Shown one piece after another: positions 26,072 through 35,996 of a stretch of 64,000 nt of DNA. The notes beneath the pieces were generated by a model that was given only the letters and a program-made list of their open reading frames with translations, had not been told where the DNA came from and made no database searches. The translations under genes and the position numbers were made by a program. Origin of the DNA: Enterococcus alishanensis (GTDB lineage: Bacteria; Bacillota; Bacilli; Lactobacillales; Enterococcaceae); assembly GCF_019218635.1 (NCBI RefSeq), contig NZ_JAHUZB010000007.1, positions 120,846 to 184,845 on the forward strand. Direction: 5' to 3'. The number at the start of each line of letters is the position of its first letter. The stretch's first letter is position 1.

Positions 26072-29000
26072 TTATCTATTTAGTTTTCTTAATTTTCTTA
26101 TGAAAAAAAGAACAACCGCCATCAATACAATTAATGTTCCTAAAATAGAAAATAAATAATTATAGTTCTCACCTGTATTAGGGAGTATTTTACTTAAAAA
26201 GCTCTTGCCAGAACTAGTGGGATTATTCGTAGTCGTTATTACTTTTGGTGTATGAGAGTTGGTAATAATGATGTTCCCTTTATCAGAATCATCAATAACT
26301 GTCGTATATCCAGGCACATCATCGATTTCTTTCACTGTGTAAGTAATATCTTTCCCATCTCTTCTTTGGTCTAAGTCTTTCCAAGTAGTTGTCCATTTGT
26401 TCCCACTATTTAGCTCTTCAGGATTACCGGTTTTCACACCATCCGCATAAAGTTGTACAGAGATTTTATCTGGTCTTAAACCATCTTGATCATTCTTATC
26501 ATTCCAAGCTTTAGTAACAGTTACACTGGTTTTTCCTGGTGTATAACTATTGGTAATATCAGTACCTGTTACTGTTGGTGTATAGTCAGTCACTGTATCT
26601 TCGGTGATGGTGTAAAGAATCTTGCTACCGTCTTTGTACTTATCTATGTTAGCGAAGGAGTACTTCCAGTCCTCTTTTGCAGAGACTGTTTTTGAATCTA
26701 CTTTTGTCCCATTAGCTAACAAGTTCACCTTGATTGATTCTGGACGCTTGCCATCTTGATCATTAGCATCATCCCAAGTTTTCGCACCTTCGACAGTTGT
26801 TTTCTCAGGCGTGTGTGAATTGGTAATGATGACATTCCCTTTATCAGTGTCGTCAACAGCAGTTGTGTACCCTGTAACTGTTCCTTCTTCTTTCACAGTG
26901 TAAGAAACATCTTTCTTATTTTGCTTTTGAGCTAAATCAACCCAAGTAGTTGTCCAGTTGTTATCACTATTTAACTCTTCAGGGGCACCAGATTTCACAC
27001 CATCCGCATAAAGCTGAACAGAGATTTTTTCTGGTCTTAAACCATCTTGATCATTGTTATCATCCCAAGCCTTAGTAACAGTTACACTGGTTTTTCCTGG
27101 TGTATAACTATTGGTAATATCACCACCCGTTACTTTTGGCGTATAGTCTGTCACTGTATCCTCAGTAATTGTGTAAGAAATTGCTTTACCGTCTTTATAC
27201 TTGTCTAAATTAGTAAAAGAGTACTTCCAATCTTCCGTTGCAGAAACTGTTTTTGAATCTTTTTTTGTTCCATCTGCTAACAAGTTTACGACGATTGATT
27301 CTGGACGTTTACCATCTTGATCATTAGCATCATCCCAAGTCTTCGTACCTTCGACAGTTGTTTTCTCAGGCGTGTGTGAATTGGTAATGATGACGTTCCC
27401 TTTATCAGTGTCGTCAACAGCAGTTGTGTACCCTGTAACTGTTCCCTCTTCTTTCACAGTGTAAGAAACATCTTTCTTATTTTGCTTTTGAGCTAAATCA
27501 ACCCAAGTAGTTGTCCAGTTGTTTCCACTAGATAACTCTTCAGGAGCACCAGATTTCACACCATCCGCATAAAGCTGAACAGAGATTTTTTCTGGTCTTA
27601 AACCGTCTTGATCATTATTGTCATCCCAAGCCTTAGTAACAGTTACACTAGTTTTTCCTGGTGTGTAGCTGTTAGTTATATTTGCTCCTGTAATTTTGGT
27701 TGTGTAGTCAGTTACTGTATCTTCAGTAATTGTGTAAGAAATTGCTTTACCATCTTTGTACTTATCTAAGTTAGTAAAAGAGTATTTCCAATCTTCCGTT
27801 GCAGAAACTGTTTTTGAATCTATTTTTGTTCCATCTGCTAACAAGTTCACATTGATTGATTCTGGACGTTTGCCATCTTGATCATTAGCATCATCCCAAG
27901 TCTTCGTACCTTCGACGGTCGTTTTCTCAGGCGTGTGTGTGTTAGTAAGGTTAGTCCCTGTTACTGTCGGTGTATAATCAGCCACAGCTTCTTCGTTAAT
28001 TGTGTAAGAAATCTCGGTTCCATCATCTTTGTATATTTCTAAATCAGAAAAAGAGTATTTCCAACCATTTGCCTCAGAGACTGTTTTTGAATCCACTTTT
28101 TTTCCGTCAGCCAGTAAATTTACTGTGATTGAATTTGGACGTTTACCATCTTGATCATTGGCGTCATCCCATGATTTAGTTCCCTCAATGGTCGTCTTGT
28201 CTAATTTATTAGTAATTTCATAACGGTAAGTATTTTTTTCGTTAGGATCACTCTTATCCGTCTGAGTCATAGTATAGCCACTTGGTACGTCTTTTTCGTT
28301 CACAGTATATTTATTTTCCACTGCTTTTGCATTAGACATATGATATTTTTCTAAGCCTTTAATTTCCAGCGTTTCCCAAGTACCATCTGTTGATTTAACG
28401 ATTTCATATGGATCAGTTGAGCCATCTTGATTAAATGCTTTGCCATCTTTTTTCAACTCAACTACGATATTTTCTGGACGTTTGGAAGTATTCCCGCCGT
28501 CTTCCCAGATTTTTGTTACATAAAGGTCTACAGTTTCAATAAGACCTAGATCCCAGTTCTCACTTCTTTGTCCATCATTTACATGGAACTCTGCAGTTAC
28601 ATATGGCGCATCTATCCCTTGAGAAGTGGTATCGCTCCGATCATCAAATTTCATGCTACTACCATTGACAGTTCGCTTATATGATGCCGGCATTTCTTTT
28701 AGTCCAACTACATAATCTCCTGAAGTTAAATCGGGACCAGAAAATTCATAGTATCCATTGTTATCTGTGACAGTTGCTTTTACAAAAGCATAGGTGCCAT
28801 CTGCTTCCTTTTTATACAAATTCATCGTTGTACCTTCTGGGTACGTATCTTCTATACTAGTCTGCCAGATACCATTTATAGCAGTGTCTAGCCAAACATT
28901 TCCCGATATAGCTACACTATTATTTGCACTTGATTTATCTACATATCCACCATCAACGTTATCTACCTTAATTATATTTTCAGGTGTAAGATCGATAGTA

Positions 29001-32000
29001 TCTGTAATACCTAGATAACCACCTTTTTTATCTGATAGCCAAGGAGCATAATCGTAAATGACACTTTTATCACTCATGGGTTTCATATCATTCACGTTAT
29101 TATCATTTAATTCCAGGTTTTTAGTTAGATCCCAACCAGCATCATAGCGATCATTTTGCATAATCACACGATACTTACCTGCAAATAATTGAGTGAATTC
29201 ATAATATCCATTTACGTCTGTAGTAGTTTGATCAATAATATCATTGTTCTCATTTACTAAATAAACTGGATAATTAGGAATAACTGGTTCACTATCATTT
29301 CTGATCCCATCCCAATTACTATCTTCCCATGCATATCCGTTCAGACTTTTAACAGCATCATTCCCAACCATTAGACCTGCTTTTCTTGGTTCAGTGACTG
29401 CTATATTAAATTTATTATTTCCAGACTTATAATATCCGCCTAGTGCCACACTAGCCCATAAAGATTCTGTATTTGTGGTAATTTCTGGGACATGATAATC
29501 CATATAAACTTTTATGCCCTCACCAATACCAAGACCACTTTTCTTAACAATTTTTATCGCTCTATAATCATCCGTTAATTCAGTCGCTCCATCCCAAGGT
29601 TCCCATGTAGAATTAGAAGAATACCCTGAAACACCGGTATTTTTTAAATCTTTTTTATTATTAGCAGCGGTGGCGTCTTTAGAAACATATATTTCATATT
29701 CATCAAAATTGACTCCAGAAATGCCGGATCCATCATCGATTGATAAACCTTTTAGATAACCTGAAATAGTACTGTTTTTAGAGACATCATTAGTTGTGAC
29801 AGTGTCGTTTTTGTAAGGCAACATACTGATTAACTCTGTTTGATTTGTGGGATTTGTTCCGATATTTTCAGCACTTAACCGGAATATTACATTTTTTCCT
29901 CCATTTTGATTTACTAATGAATTTACAAACGAAAAGTCTTCTTCATTTGTTCTACCAGTACTTACTTTAATTTCGCTTGAAAATTTTAAAGAAGAATCAA
30001 AAGTAGCCCATTGTTGAATAGCAACAGCATAGTTTGCCCATGGCATTCCTGTAGCTCCTCGCCATCCAACTCCTGCCACATATTTTTGATTTGGATTATT
30101 AGATCCTAAAAAAGCTGTAAAATCAACAGCTGAACCTGTTCTACTCGTTGGTTCAATGTCTCTAATGATCACTTGATATTTCGAATCATATGTTGTAGCC
30201 GGCATAGATTCGTTAATACTAATTTTGACTAAATTATACCCACCATCACTAGGAATAATTTCAACCGTTGGTTTTGTTTTAAAAACACCATCTTCGTATC
30301 CTTTTATGGTTACTTTTTCAGGATCAATGTTTAAAGTGTTAGGATATTTAACATATACAACAGGGTCTTCTATGGCTATATTGCCACCTGCCCATCCAAC
30401 ATTTGCCGGTGTATTTTTATAGGAAAATGTATCTCCTGCAGCAAATGTATTTTGAGAAGTTACTGAATCTTTGTTGTAAAATGGTTGTCCCCAACCTTCC
30501 CAGCCTGGATAAGCTCCCTGTACTTCTGGGATATAAACGGTTGTAGCATCGTACTCTTTGTTAATTTCTACATAGCTATCTCCGTCTAAATACTCTCCAG
30601 AAAACTTGGCAGTGTTAACAATATTATTATTTGTACTTAAAGTAGTGTCCGTAATATTTTCTGTTGTTTTTCCATTTAATTTGAAAATCACATCTCCACT
30701 GTTAGCTGGAATAACCTTACTTCCACCATAAGAAAGATCTAATTTTACCAATGTAACATATTCATCACTTGCTAAATTTAATGAAGAAACAGTCACGGAA
30801 CCATTTTTACTAGGGTCACCAACCACTTGCCATGAACTATTTTTATTGGTTTGATAAGAGAATTGACTATCTATATTGTTTAATGTCGAATTCCAATTAA
30901 AGTCAGTGTAATTATATCCTTTAAAAAAATCTGTCTCTTTATATGGATCGTCTATGATGACCATGTTTTTTGTTTCAGAACCAGATGTATAATTAACTGA
31001 ATACTCAATTGATTGATCTGCTTTTTTATAAATTTCTTCGGTTGCAGTCTTTCCTAAGACTCCAGCACCTTTATATAGTGTTTGTTTTTCTTTAATGGTA
31101 CCTGCTTCAGTAAATTCTTCACCGTTGTATCTTGTGCCTGTAAAAGTAGCTTTTATTTCATAATTCTTCTCATTAACACCATCAGGAAGATCTCCATCCT
31201 TTAGCTTCGGATAATTGTAATCAATCGTTAGACCTGAAAAATTCGATTTATCTACATCAAATGGAGATACATCTAGTAATATATACTTAGTTCCATCTGG
31301 ATTAGCTTTTACAGTTGATAAATCAATATTTTGTCCTTTGAAATTTAGCCCATTTAAGACAATATCTGCCGGAAAATCAACTTTCAATTTACCGTTAGCT
31401 ACATTTAGCCCACCTTCTTTTAATTCTGGTGTCAAATTGATTTGAGCTGAATGTGGTATATAAGCCTTGAATGTACTAACTTGGTCAATAATATTCATGT
31501 ATACCGGTTTTGCAGTATTATACGGAGAAACCTCTGGTATACTTGCCGCATCTGCATCATCTGCATTATCTCCGGTAAAAGTAACCTGGCCTGATAAAAT
31601 TTCTGAAGGCAAACTTACACCCTCTTTAAATTTTACAGGGATCTTAACATCGTAATTCCCACCGGCCTGAAATTCTGCAAATCTAATGACAATATTATTT
31701 CCTTCTATTGAACAAGTGTATTCACCATTAGGATCTGTTGGTAAAGTCCCTGCCTCAAGTTTATCTGAAGAAGATAGTGGTATCGTTGCAACCGCATTAT
31801 ATACAGTATTGTCCGTTCCGTAAGACATTCCACCAAAAGTTAATATAAGATTGAAATAATCTCCTGAAGGAGGATTATTTTTATCAACAGCAACATCAAC
31901 TCCTAATTTAGCAATCTTATCGGTTCTCGTTATACTTGGGTTCACCGTTTGATCAGCTTTCTCAATAGGGGGAATTGATTGTTCAGTTTGAACTTCATTG

Positions 32001-32128
32001 TTTTCTATATTTGGAACCTCTTCTGCAAAGGCTGCCCCAAAAGATGAGAATTGAGAAAACATTATCACAATCAACATAAATACATTGATTACTTTATTAA
32101 ATATTTTTTCTTTACGTATTTTCTTCAC
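26072..32128 (-). CDS. Giant LPXTG-anchored adhesin with SdrD-like and eight Cna_B domains
   Basis: 2018 residues. Signal peptide (about 1-37, ending SSFGAAFAEE), a long strand-rich N-terminal region (about 60-960) like MSCRAMM ligand-binding and isopeptide-linked modules, then SdrD/SpaA-type B domains (GYAWEDSNWDGIRNDSEP; GNVWLDTAINGIWQ), one diverged Cna_B domain (VTKIWEDGGNTSKRPENI) and seven alternating Cna_B repeats (TKTWDDANDQDGKRPESI and TKAWDDNNDQDGLRPEKI types). It ends LPNTGE, a membrane helix and a KLRKLNR tail, so sortase should anchor it. Cna_B repeats act as stiff, self-crosslinked stalks. The second gene of the cluster governed, by position, by regulator 2. Confidence 0.93.
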   Translation of the reverse strand: MKKIRKEKIFNKVINVFMLIVIMFSQFSSFGAAFAEEVPNIENNEVQTEQSIPPIEKADQTVNPSITRTDKIAKLGVDVAVDKNNPPSGDYFNLILTFGGMSYGTDNTVYNAVATIPLSSSDKLEAGTLPTDPNGEYTCSIEGNNIVIRFAEFQAGGNYDVKIPVKFKEGVSLPSEILSGQVTFTGDNADDADAASIPEVSPYNTAKPVYMNIIDQVSTFKAYIPHSAQINLTPELKEGGLNVANGKLKVDFPADIVLNGLNFKGQNIDLSTVKANPDGTKYILLDVSPFDVDKSNFSGLTIDYNYPKLKDGDLPDGVNEKNYEIKATFTGTRYNGEEFTEAGTIKEKQTLYKGAGVLGKTATEEIYKKADQSIEYSVNYTSGSETKNMVIIDDPYKETDFFKGYNYTDFNWNSTLNNIDSQFSYQTNKNSSWQVVGDPSKNGSVTVSSLNLASDEYVTLVKLDLSYGGSKVIPANSGDVIFKLNGKTTENITDTTLSTNNNIVNTAKFSGEYLDGDSYVEINKEYDATTVYIPEVQGAYPGWEGWGQPFYNKDSVTSQNTFAAGDTFSYKNTPANVGWAGGNIAIEDPVVYVKYPNTLNIDPEKVTIKGYEDGVFKTKPTVEIIPSDGGYNLVKISINESMPATTYDSKYQVIIRDIEPTSRTGSAVDFTAFLGSNNPNQKYVAGVGWRGATGMPWANYAVAIQQWATFDSSLKFSSEIKVSTGRTNEEDFSFVNSLVNQNGGKNVIFRLSAENIGTNPTNQTELISMLPYKNDTVTTNDVSKNSTISGYLKGLSIDDGSGISGVNFDEYEIYVSKDATAANNKKDLKNTGVSGYSSNSTWEPWDGATELTDDYRAIKIVKKSGLGIGEGIKVYMDYHVPEITTNTESLWASVALGGYYKSGNNKFNIAVTEPRKAGLMVGNDAVKSLNGYAWEDSNWDGIRNDSEPVIPNYPVYLVNENNDIIDQTTTDVNGYYEFTQLFAGKYRVIMQNDRYDAGWDLTKNLELNDNNVNDMKPMSDKSVIYDYAPWLSDKKGGYLGITDTIDLTPENIIKVDNVDGGYVDKSSANNSVAISGNVWLDTAINGIWQTSIEDTYPEGTTMNLYKKEADGTYAFVKATVTDNNGYYEFSGPDLTSGDYVVGLKEMPASYKRTVNGSSMKFDDRSDTTSQGIDAPYVTAEFHVNDGQRSENWDLGLIETVDLYVTKIWEDGGNTSKRPENIVVELKKDGKAFNQDGSTDPYEIVKSTDGTWETLEIKGLEKYHMSNAKAVENKYTVNEKDVPSGYTMTQTDKSDPNEKNTYRYEITNKLDKTTIEGTKSWDDANDQDGKRPNSITVNLLADGKKVDSKTVSEANGWKYSFSDLEIYKDDGTEISYTINEEAVADYTPTVTGTNLTNTHTPEKTTVEGTKTWDDANDQDGKRPESINVNLLADGTKIDSKTVSATEDWKYSFTNLDKYKDGKAISYTITEDTVTDYTTKITGANITNSYTPGKTSVTVTKAWDDNNDQDGLRPEKISVQLYADGVKSGAPEELSSGNNWTTTWVDLAQKQNKKDVSYTVKEEGTVTGYTTAVDDTDKGNVIITNSHTPEKTTVEGTKTWDDANDQDGKRPESIVVNLLADGTKKDSKTVSATEDWKYSFTNLDKYKDGKAISYTITEDTVTDYTPKVTGGDITNSYTPGKTSVTVTKAWDDNNDQDGLRPEKISVQLYADGVKSGAPEELNSDNNWTTTWVDLAQKQNKKDVSYTVKEEGTVTGYTTAVDDTDKGNVIITNSHTPEKTTVEGAKTWDDANDQDGKRPESIKVNLLANGTKVDSKTVSAKEDWKYSFANIDKYKDGSKILYTITEDTVTDYTPTVTGTDITNSYTPGKTSVTVTKAWNDKNDQDGLRPDKISVQLYADGVKTGNPEELNSGNKWTTTWKDLDQRRDGKDITYTVKEIDDVPGYTTVIDDSDKGNIIITNSHTPKVITTTNNPTSSGKSFLSKILPNTGENYNYLFSILGTLIVLMAVVLFFIRKLRKLNR
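26241..28197 (-). repeat. Tandem DNA repeats encoding alternating Cna_B domains
   Basis: Seven Cna_B domains of about 85-98 codons alternate between two subtypes after one initial copy, making an A-B super-repeat of about 560 bases present three times. The segments around 26745, 27310 and 27870 (DANDQDGKRPES) and those around 26470, 27050 and 27600 (NDQDGLRP) are nearly identical. Such arrays expand and contract by homologous recombination, so stalk length probably varies between strains. Confidence 0.9.
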
Positions 32129-32160
32129 AATACTCTCCTTAAAAATTATCCATATATTTT

Positions 32161-32200
32161 CAAAAGAAAGGACTAGCGGTATATAGATACTAGTCCTTTT
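32161..32200 (-). terminator. Hairpin after the 744-residue surface-protein gene
   Basis: AAAGGACTAG (32167-32176) pairs with CTAGTCCTTT (32190-32199). On the minus strand the stem is followed by CTTTTG, a modest T-run, so it may only partly block read-through into the Cna_B adhesin gene. Confidence 0.7.
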
Positions 32201-32210
32201 TTACTCACCT

Positions 32211-34445
32211 TTATTTAGGAGTATAGAAAGCTATTCCTTCATCTCTCCATCCCAAACTAATTAACCAATCGGCTTCTATTTTAGAAGCTGTATACATATG
32301 AGAACCTGGCCCTGTAGCATTTGGATTAAATACACGGTAAATTGGATTACCTTGTTCTTTAGGAACCATGTAGAAAGATGTTCCTTCTTTTTTCCAGCCA
32401 GCTGCAGCTACAGTTTCATACTCAGATAAACTGGTTGTATAAAAATGCTCTCCAGAGTTAACATTGTATAAACGATAAACTTTTACTGCATCTGCATATG
32501 TTGCTTTAACACTCTGGAAGGCAGTTCCTTCACCAGACCATTTTTGATCTTGAATCCAATTGTATTCATCTTTGCTTGTTGTAAATAAATGGTCTCCATC
32601 ATTTGGGTTGTATGCTCTATATACAGGTACTAAAACATCTTTAGGTACTACACTGTCTTTTTGATAAACATAAGTTACAATCGGAACGGCATTAGTAAAT
32701 GTACCTGTAGCATTTCCAATAACTTCCTTAAATTTATATCCAACAATATCTTCTTTTTTTGTTGTATATGGCTTGCCAATTTCACCGCGTTCTATATAGC
32801 TAGATTTGATTTCGTTTCCATCAACATCTTGATATTGGACAAGTACCATTCCTTCAGTACTCTCACCTGCAAGCTTGTGATAGGTCAACTTGATTGAGCG
32901 ATCTTCTTCATCCAGTAATCTACCTGCAGCTGGTGCATATCCCGCTTCTGTATCAGTAACTACACCATTAAATCCATATCCAGTAAGATAAAGAATTTCG
33001 GCATTATAATAGTCTCCATATTCTCCAGTAATAGTTCGCTCATCAAGTTTTTTTACTGCATTTCCTTTAGTATCATATTCCCAATACTCAACAGTTAATT
33101 TACCAGGAACTATTTTAGAATATACATAGGTGACTTGTTGCGGACTAGAAGTAAATTTCCCATTTGCATTTCCGACAACTTCTTTAAATCTATACCCATA
33201 AAAATCTTTTTGAACAGTGGTGTAGTCTTCATCAACTTCACCTTCTAAAACTGTATCTTTTTCTTGTAACTTATTGCCAGATTCATCAACGTAACTAACT
33301 GTCACATTTCCTCCCTGAACAATATCTTTCCAAACAGCATATAAAATAGTATTTTTTGCAATAGTATATTTGTCACCAGCATTATATAGAGGAGATGTGC
33401 CTGCTACATAATTTTGATCCGTACTCCAACCAATAAATTTTGCATTATCTTTTTTCATATCATTTTGATCTTTTAGTACAATTGACTTTTCACCATCATA
33501 TGGACTATCCGAATCAACAGGCGCTGTTCCTGAAGAATTTCCGTTTCCGTCATATACCATTACATACCCTAAACTTAACTTTCCATAGCCTGGATTAGTT
33601 TCTAAATTGATACCCACATATGGATTAGTTACTGTGATTCCAGCCAATGAAGCATATGGTAACAACGCATCTGGAACACTTACGATGAATGTAGTCTCTC
33701 CAGAAGGCGATGAGACTGTCAGCAATCTGTCAAATTCACCTTTATTTATTTGGTTAACATCATCCCAAGTACTATCTTTCATAACTAACAAGTTTTTAAA
33801 TGAAAAATTCAAGGTGCCAAATTTATTTTGTAAGTCTAAAATATTTTGTCCCGTAACATTTGGTTTTACTGATACAGAAATTTTCAAAATGTTATTTGCT
33901 GACGTTACAGACTTTATCTCAAAAATATTTGAATACGCTGCAGCTTCTTCTCCATCAAATAACAAACTATTAAAATCTGTCGTAGTTTGTAATTGATTTA
34001 TAGTGTTTTGATTCAAGGAAAAATAATTTGATAGCGCACTATTTAAATCAATATTCAAGTCAAAAGAGCCCGAAATCAGTGCAGCAGACTTGAACTGTCC
34101 TATAAAAGTTTGTTCAAGGGGAGAAATTGTAGATATCTGCCCTGTAGAGACCGCTTGAATAATTCCATCAATATTATTCAAATCGAATTTAGCTTGTACA
34201 CCGAGAGAATTAGAATCACTTTTTAATAAAGGATTATCCCAGCCAACCACACTACCATCTTGTTTTATAAATGATACTGTTGTATCTCCAGTCGCTTGCA
34301 ACGTCCCTTTATGCATAGCTGCGTTATATTGAGCTTTATCAGCATCCGTAGACGCATGAACTTTTGCCCCTCCTGTGTACATAGTTATCCCAAACATTGC
34401 CACTAGACCTAATAAAAAAAATGGGATCTTTTTTTTCAAATTCAT
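32211..34445 (-). CDS. Secreted mosaic protein with InlB-like repeat, MucBP and DUF5648 domains
   Basis: 744 residues. Signal peptide (MNLKKKIPFFLLGLVAMFGI), a unique N-terminal region of about 300 residues with no family recognised (strand-rich, QAVSTGQISTISPLEQT), then an InlB-type B repeat (FIGWSTDQNY...LYAVWKD), MucBP-like modules (VSYVDESGNKLQEKD; VQYQDVDGNEIKSSY) with a VEYWEYDTKGN module between them, and three DUF5648 repeats. No sortase motif. The C-terminal two-fifths parallels the 23007-25913 protein domain by domain. First gene of the second surface cluster, 527 bases below regulator 2. Confidence 0.85.
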   Translation of the reverse strand: MNLKKKIPFFLLGLVAMFGITMYTGGAKVHASTDADKAQYNAAMHKGTLQATGDTTVSFIKQDGSVVGWDNPLLKSDSNSLGVQAKFDLNNIDGIIQAVSTGQISTISPLEQTFIGQFKSAALISGSFDLNIDLNSALSNYFSLNQNTINQLQTTTDFNSLLFDGEEAAAYSNIFEIKSVTSANNILKISVSVKPNVTGQNILDLQNKFGTLNFSFKNLLVMKDSTWDDVNQINKGEFDRLLTVSSPSGETTFIVSVPDALLPYASLAGITVTNPYVGINLETNPGYGKLSLGYVMVYDGNGNSSGTAPVDSDSPYDGEKSIVLKDQNDMKKDNAKFIGWSTDQNYVAGTSPLYNAGDKYTIAKNTILYAVWKDIVQGGNVTVSYVDESGNKLQEKDTVLEGEVDEDYTTVQKDFYGYRFKEVVGNANGKFTSSPQQVTYVYSKIVPGKLTVEYWEYDTKGNAVKKLDERTITGEYGDYYNAEILYLTGYGFNGVVTDTEAGYAPAAGRLLDEEDRSIKLTYHKLAGESTEGMVLVQYQDVDGNEIKSSYIERGEIGKPYTTKKEDIVGYKFKEVIGNATGTFTNAVPIVTYVYQKDSVVPKDVLVPVYRAYNPNDGDHLFTTSKDEYNWIQDQKWSGEGTAFQSVKATYADAVKVYRLYNVNSGEHFYTTSLSEYETVAAAGWKKEGTSFYMVPKEQGNPIYRVFNPNATGPGSHMYTASKIEADWLISLGWRDEGIAFYTPK

Positions 34446-34972
34446 TTTTTCTCCTCCTTATATTTTTTAAATCCTCTTTCTAATACGCTTATGTTGAGGT
34501 ATTAAAATCCCCATCCTTCCGTCCAATTTTTATAATGTTCTTATGTTCAGCCTAGTTAGAGGTAAGGTTACGACTAACTGAAATTGTCACATCTGGATTA
34601 AACTCAGGTATATCCTGACATTTCCATCAGATACTCACATACAATCTAAATTTGTTCCGTTTCTCCACCCAACGTTAACTGCAACATCACATTAAGTTTT
34701 ATTTGTTGATTAAAGACGTCGCTAGAATTTGGATTTTAGATTCTATATTCTTGTTTCTTCTCTTGCATGTCTTTTTTAATAGGTCAGTAAAATATTAATC
34801 TTCTAAATCCATCTGATTCATCTGTTCCTGATATCCAACATGCGATAATAGTATTCATTTTTATTAGCAAATTATTTCCATAACCGTTGTTATATATCCG
34901 ATATATAGCTGCTTCAGGACTAGCTATGGATGTTATCGTGTAGTATCTTCTTTTTTCTGCTTTGTCATCCTA
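34446..34972. promoter_or_regulatory. Long leader between regulator 2 and its surface-protein cluster
   Basis: No gene in 527 bases. It contains an inverted repeat AGTTAG...CTAACT near 34555-34580 and a dyad ATATATCCGATATATAG near 34900. The length suits regulator binding or a long 5' leader for the 32211-34445 gene. No unambiguous promoter was identified. Its counterpart in switch 1 (4918-5239) shares the position but not an obvious sequence motif. Confidence 0.35.
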
Positions 34973-35665
34973 TTAATTTACTAATTCCAAAGAATAACCT
35001 TTGCCCCAACTGGTTAAGATCTTCATATTTTCTATGCCAAATTCCTTTAGCTTCCTATTAATATTTTTTGAAATATTTGAAAGCCGGCTTTGGGTAGAAC
35101 TTGTACAATCTTTACCCCATATTTTTTCTGACAACTCTTCTCGCGAGACATATCCAGTAGCTTCTTCTAACTCTTTAAAAACAAGTTTTTCTTGATTCGA
35201 TAAAGTCCTTAAAAATCTTCTTTTTTCTTCTTCCTTCATCGTTTCTTCATTAATACGAATAGATTTTTCCATATTCGTATTCATTAAAGTCAACTGATCT
35301 TCGTAATGATCACACCAAAGCAGCTCCCTGAGATAATCAAAATTCGTTTCCTCTGAAATAAAATGAGTGATTCCTTTTTCCAACCATAATCCCTTCTCAT
35401 TCTCACTCAGAGAGTGACTTGTTTTTAAAATAATTATTGTCTGCTTAAAACTACAAACAGAAAGAATCTCGTAAATCATCTGATTAGATACTGTCTCACT
35501 AAAAATAACTACTTGAAAATATTTTAGTAATCCGCTAACATCACCTCCGGTTCTTAAAATTTTTAACAGTTGTTCACTGCAAAAAACCTCATGTTTTATT
35601 GCATTTAGATGTTGAATAAATTTAGTTTCAAAGAATGAACAATTAGATAATAATAAAATATTCAT
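34973..35665 (-). CDS. Winged-helix regulator with receiver-like N-terminus (regulator 2)
   Basis: 230 residues, paralogue of regulator 1. C-terminal winged helix (LSNQEKLVFKELEEATGY, SRLSNISKNINRKL, ending LTSWGKGYSLE). The N-terminus is receiver-like (ILLLSNCSFFE, FQVVIFSET, IIILKTS) without an acidic pair or phospho-Asp, so control by phosphorylation is unlikely. ATG 35665 follows AAAAGGAGGAG. The gene begins 101 bases outside the proximal recombination site of switch 2, and no clear promoter lies in that gap. By position it governs the 22077-34445 surface cluster. Confidence 0.8.
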   Translation of the reverse strand: MNILLLSNCSFFETKFIQHLNAIKHEVFCSEQLLKILRTGGDVSGLLKYFQVVIFSETVSNQMIYEILSVCSFKQTIIILKTSHSLSENEKGLWLEKGITHFISEETNFDYLRELLWCDHYEDQLTLMNTNMEKSIRINEETMKEEEKRRFLRTLSNQEKLVFKELEEATGYVSREELSEKIWGKDCTSSTQSRLSNISKNINRKLKEFGIENMKILTSWGKGYSLELVN

Positions 35666-35766
35666 TTTCTCCTCCTTTTCTCAAAAATTTACATCAAAGT
35701 ATGCAATAATATTACTTATTAAGAAAGGATAAAAATTGATTAAACAGCATCATCTATTTCAATAAA

Positions 35767-35791
35767 TTCTTGTTTTTATAAAAAACAAGAA
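35767..35791 (+). repeat. Recombination-like site A (proximal, switch 2)
   Basis: 9-bp arms TTCTTGTTT and AAACAAGAA around the spacer TTATAAA. It matches the reverse complement of site B (37314-37338) at 22 of 25 positions with an identical spacer. In direct orientation the spacers differ at three of seven positions, so the pair is inverted, not direct. The arms are close to those of switch 1. Confidence 0.7.
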
Positions 35792-35792
35792 A

Positions 35793-35841
35793 ACCGTCAG
35801 AAGCTTAGACTATTACGAGATCTAAGTGGCTTACTGACGGT
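35793..35841 (-). terminator. Hairpin after recombinase 2, just inside site A
   Basis: ACCGTCAG and CTGACGGT (35793-35800, 35834-35841) form the base of a hairpin with an inner CTTAG/CTAAG stem; on the minus strand it runs into TTTTC and TTGTTTTTT, the latter supplied by site A. It probably stops recombinase transcription before regulator 2. Both strands of the stem contain the TGACGG motif, so it may also be a recombinase arm site. Confidence 0.55.
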
Positions 35842-35996
35842 CAAAGACGGCTTATAATTAATTTTGGTTAGCGAATTAAATAATGAAAAAGTAAGGAAAT
35901 TAAAAAAACAAGCCCTATAGAAAGCGTTTTCATTAAAAGGCCCAAAAAAACTTTTTTTTAGTCATATATTTAAAATAATCATAGTTTTTTTTTCTC

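Larger units (their letters stand above)
35666..35996 (-). other. Junction region of switch 2 upstream of regulator 2
   Basis: Holds the regulator's ribosome site, recombination-like site A (35767-35791), the hairpin with TGACGG motifs (35794-35840), and GACGGCTTATAATTAA (35846-35861), which resembles GACGGTTTATAAATTAA at the matching place of switch 1 (6183-6199). No gene. Confidence 0.5.

Noticed and set aside
26241..28197. Repeat array considered as a CRISPR or non-coding satellite
   Set aside because: The period is about 560 bases and the repeats are in frame, encoding Cna_B domains.
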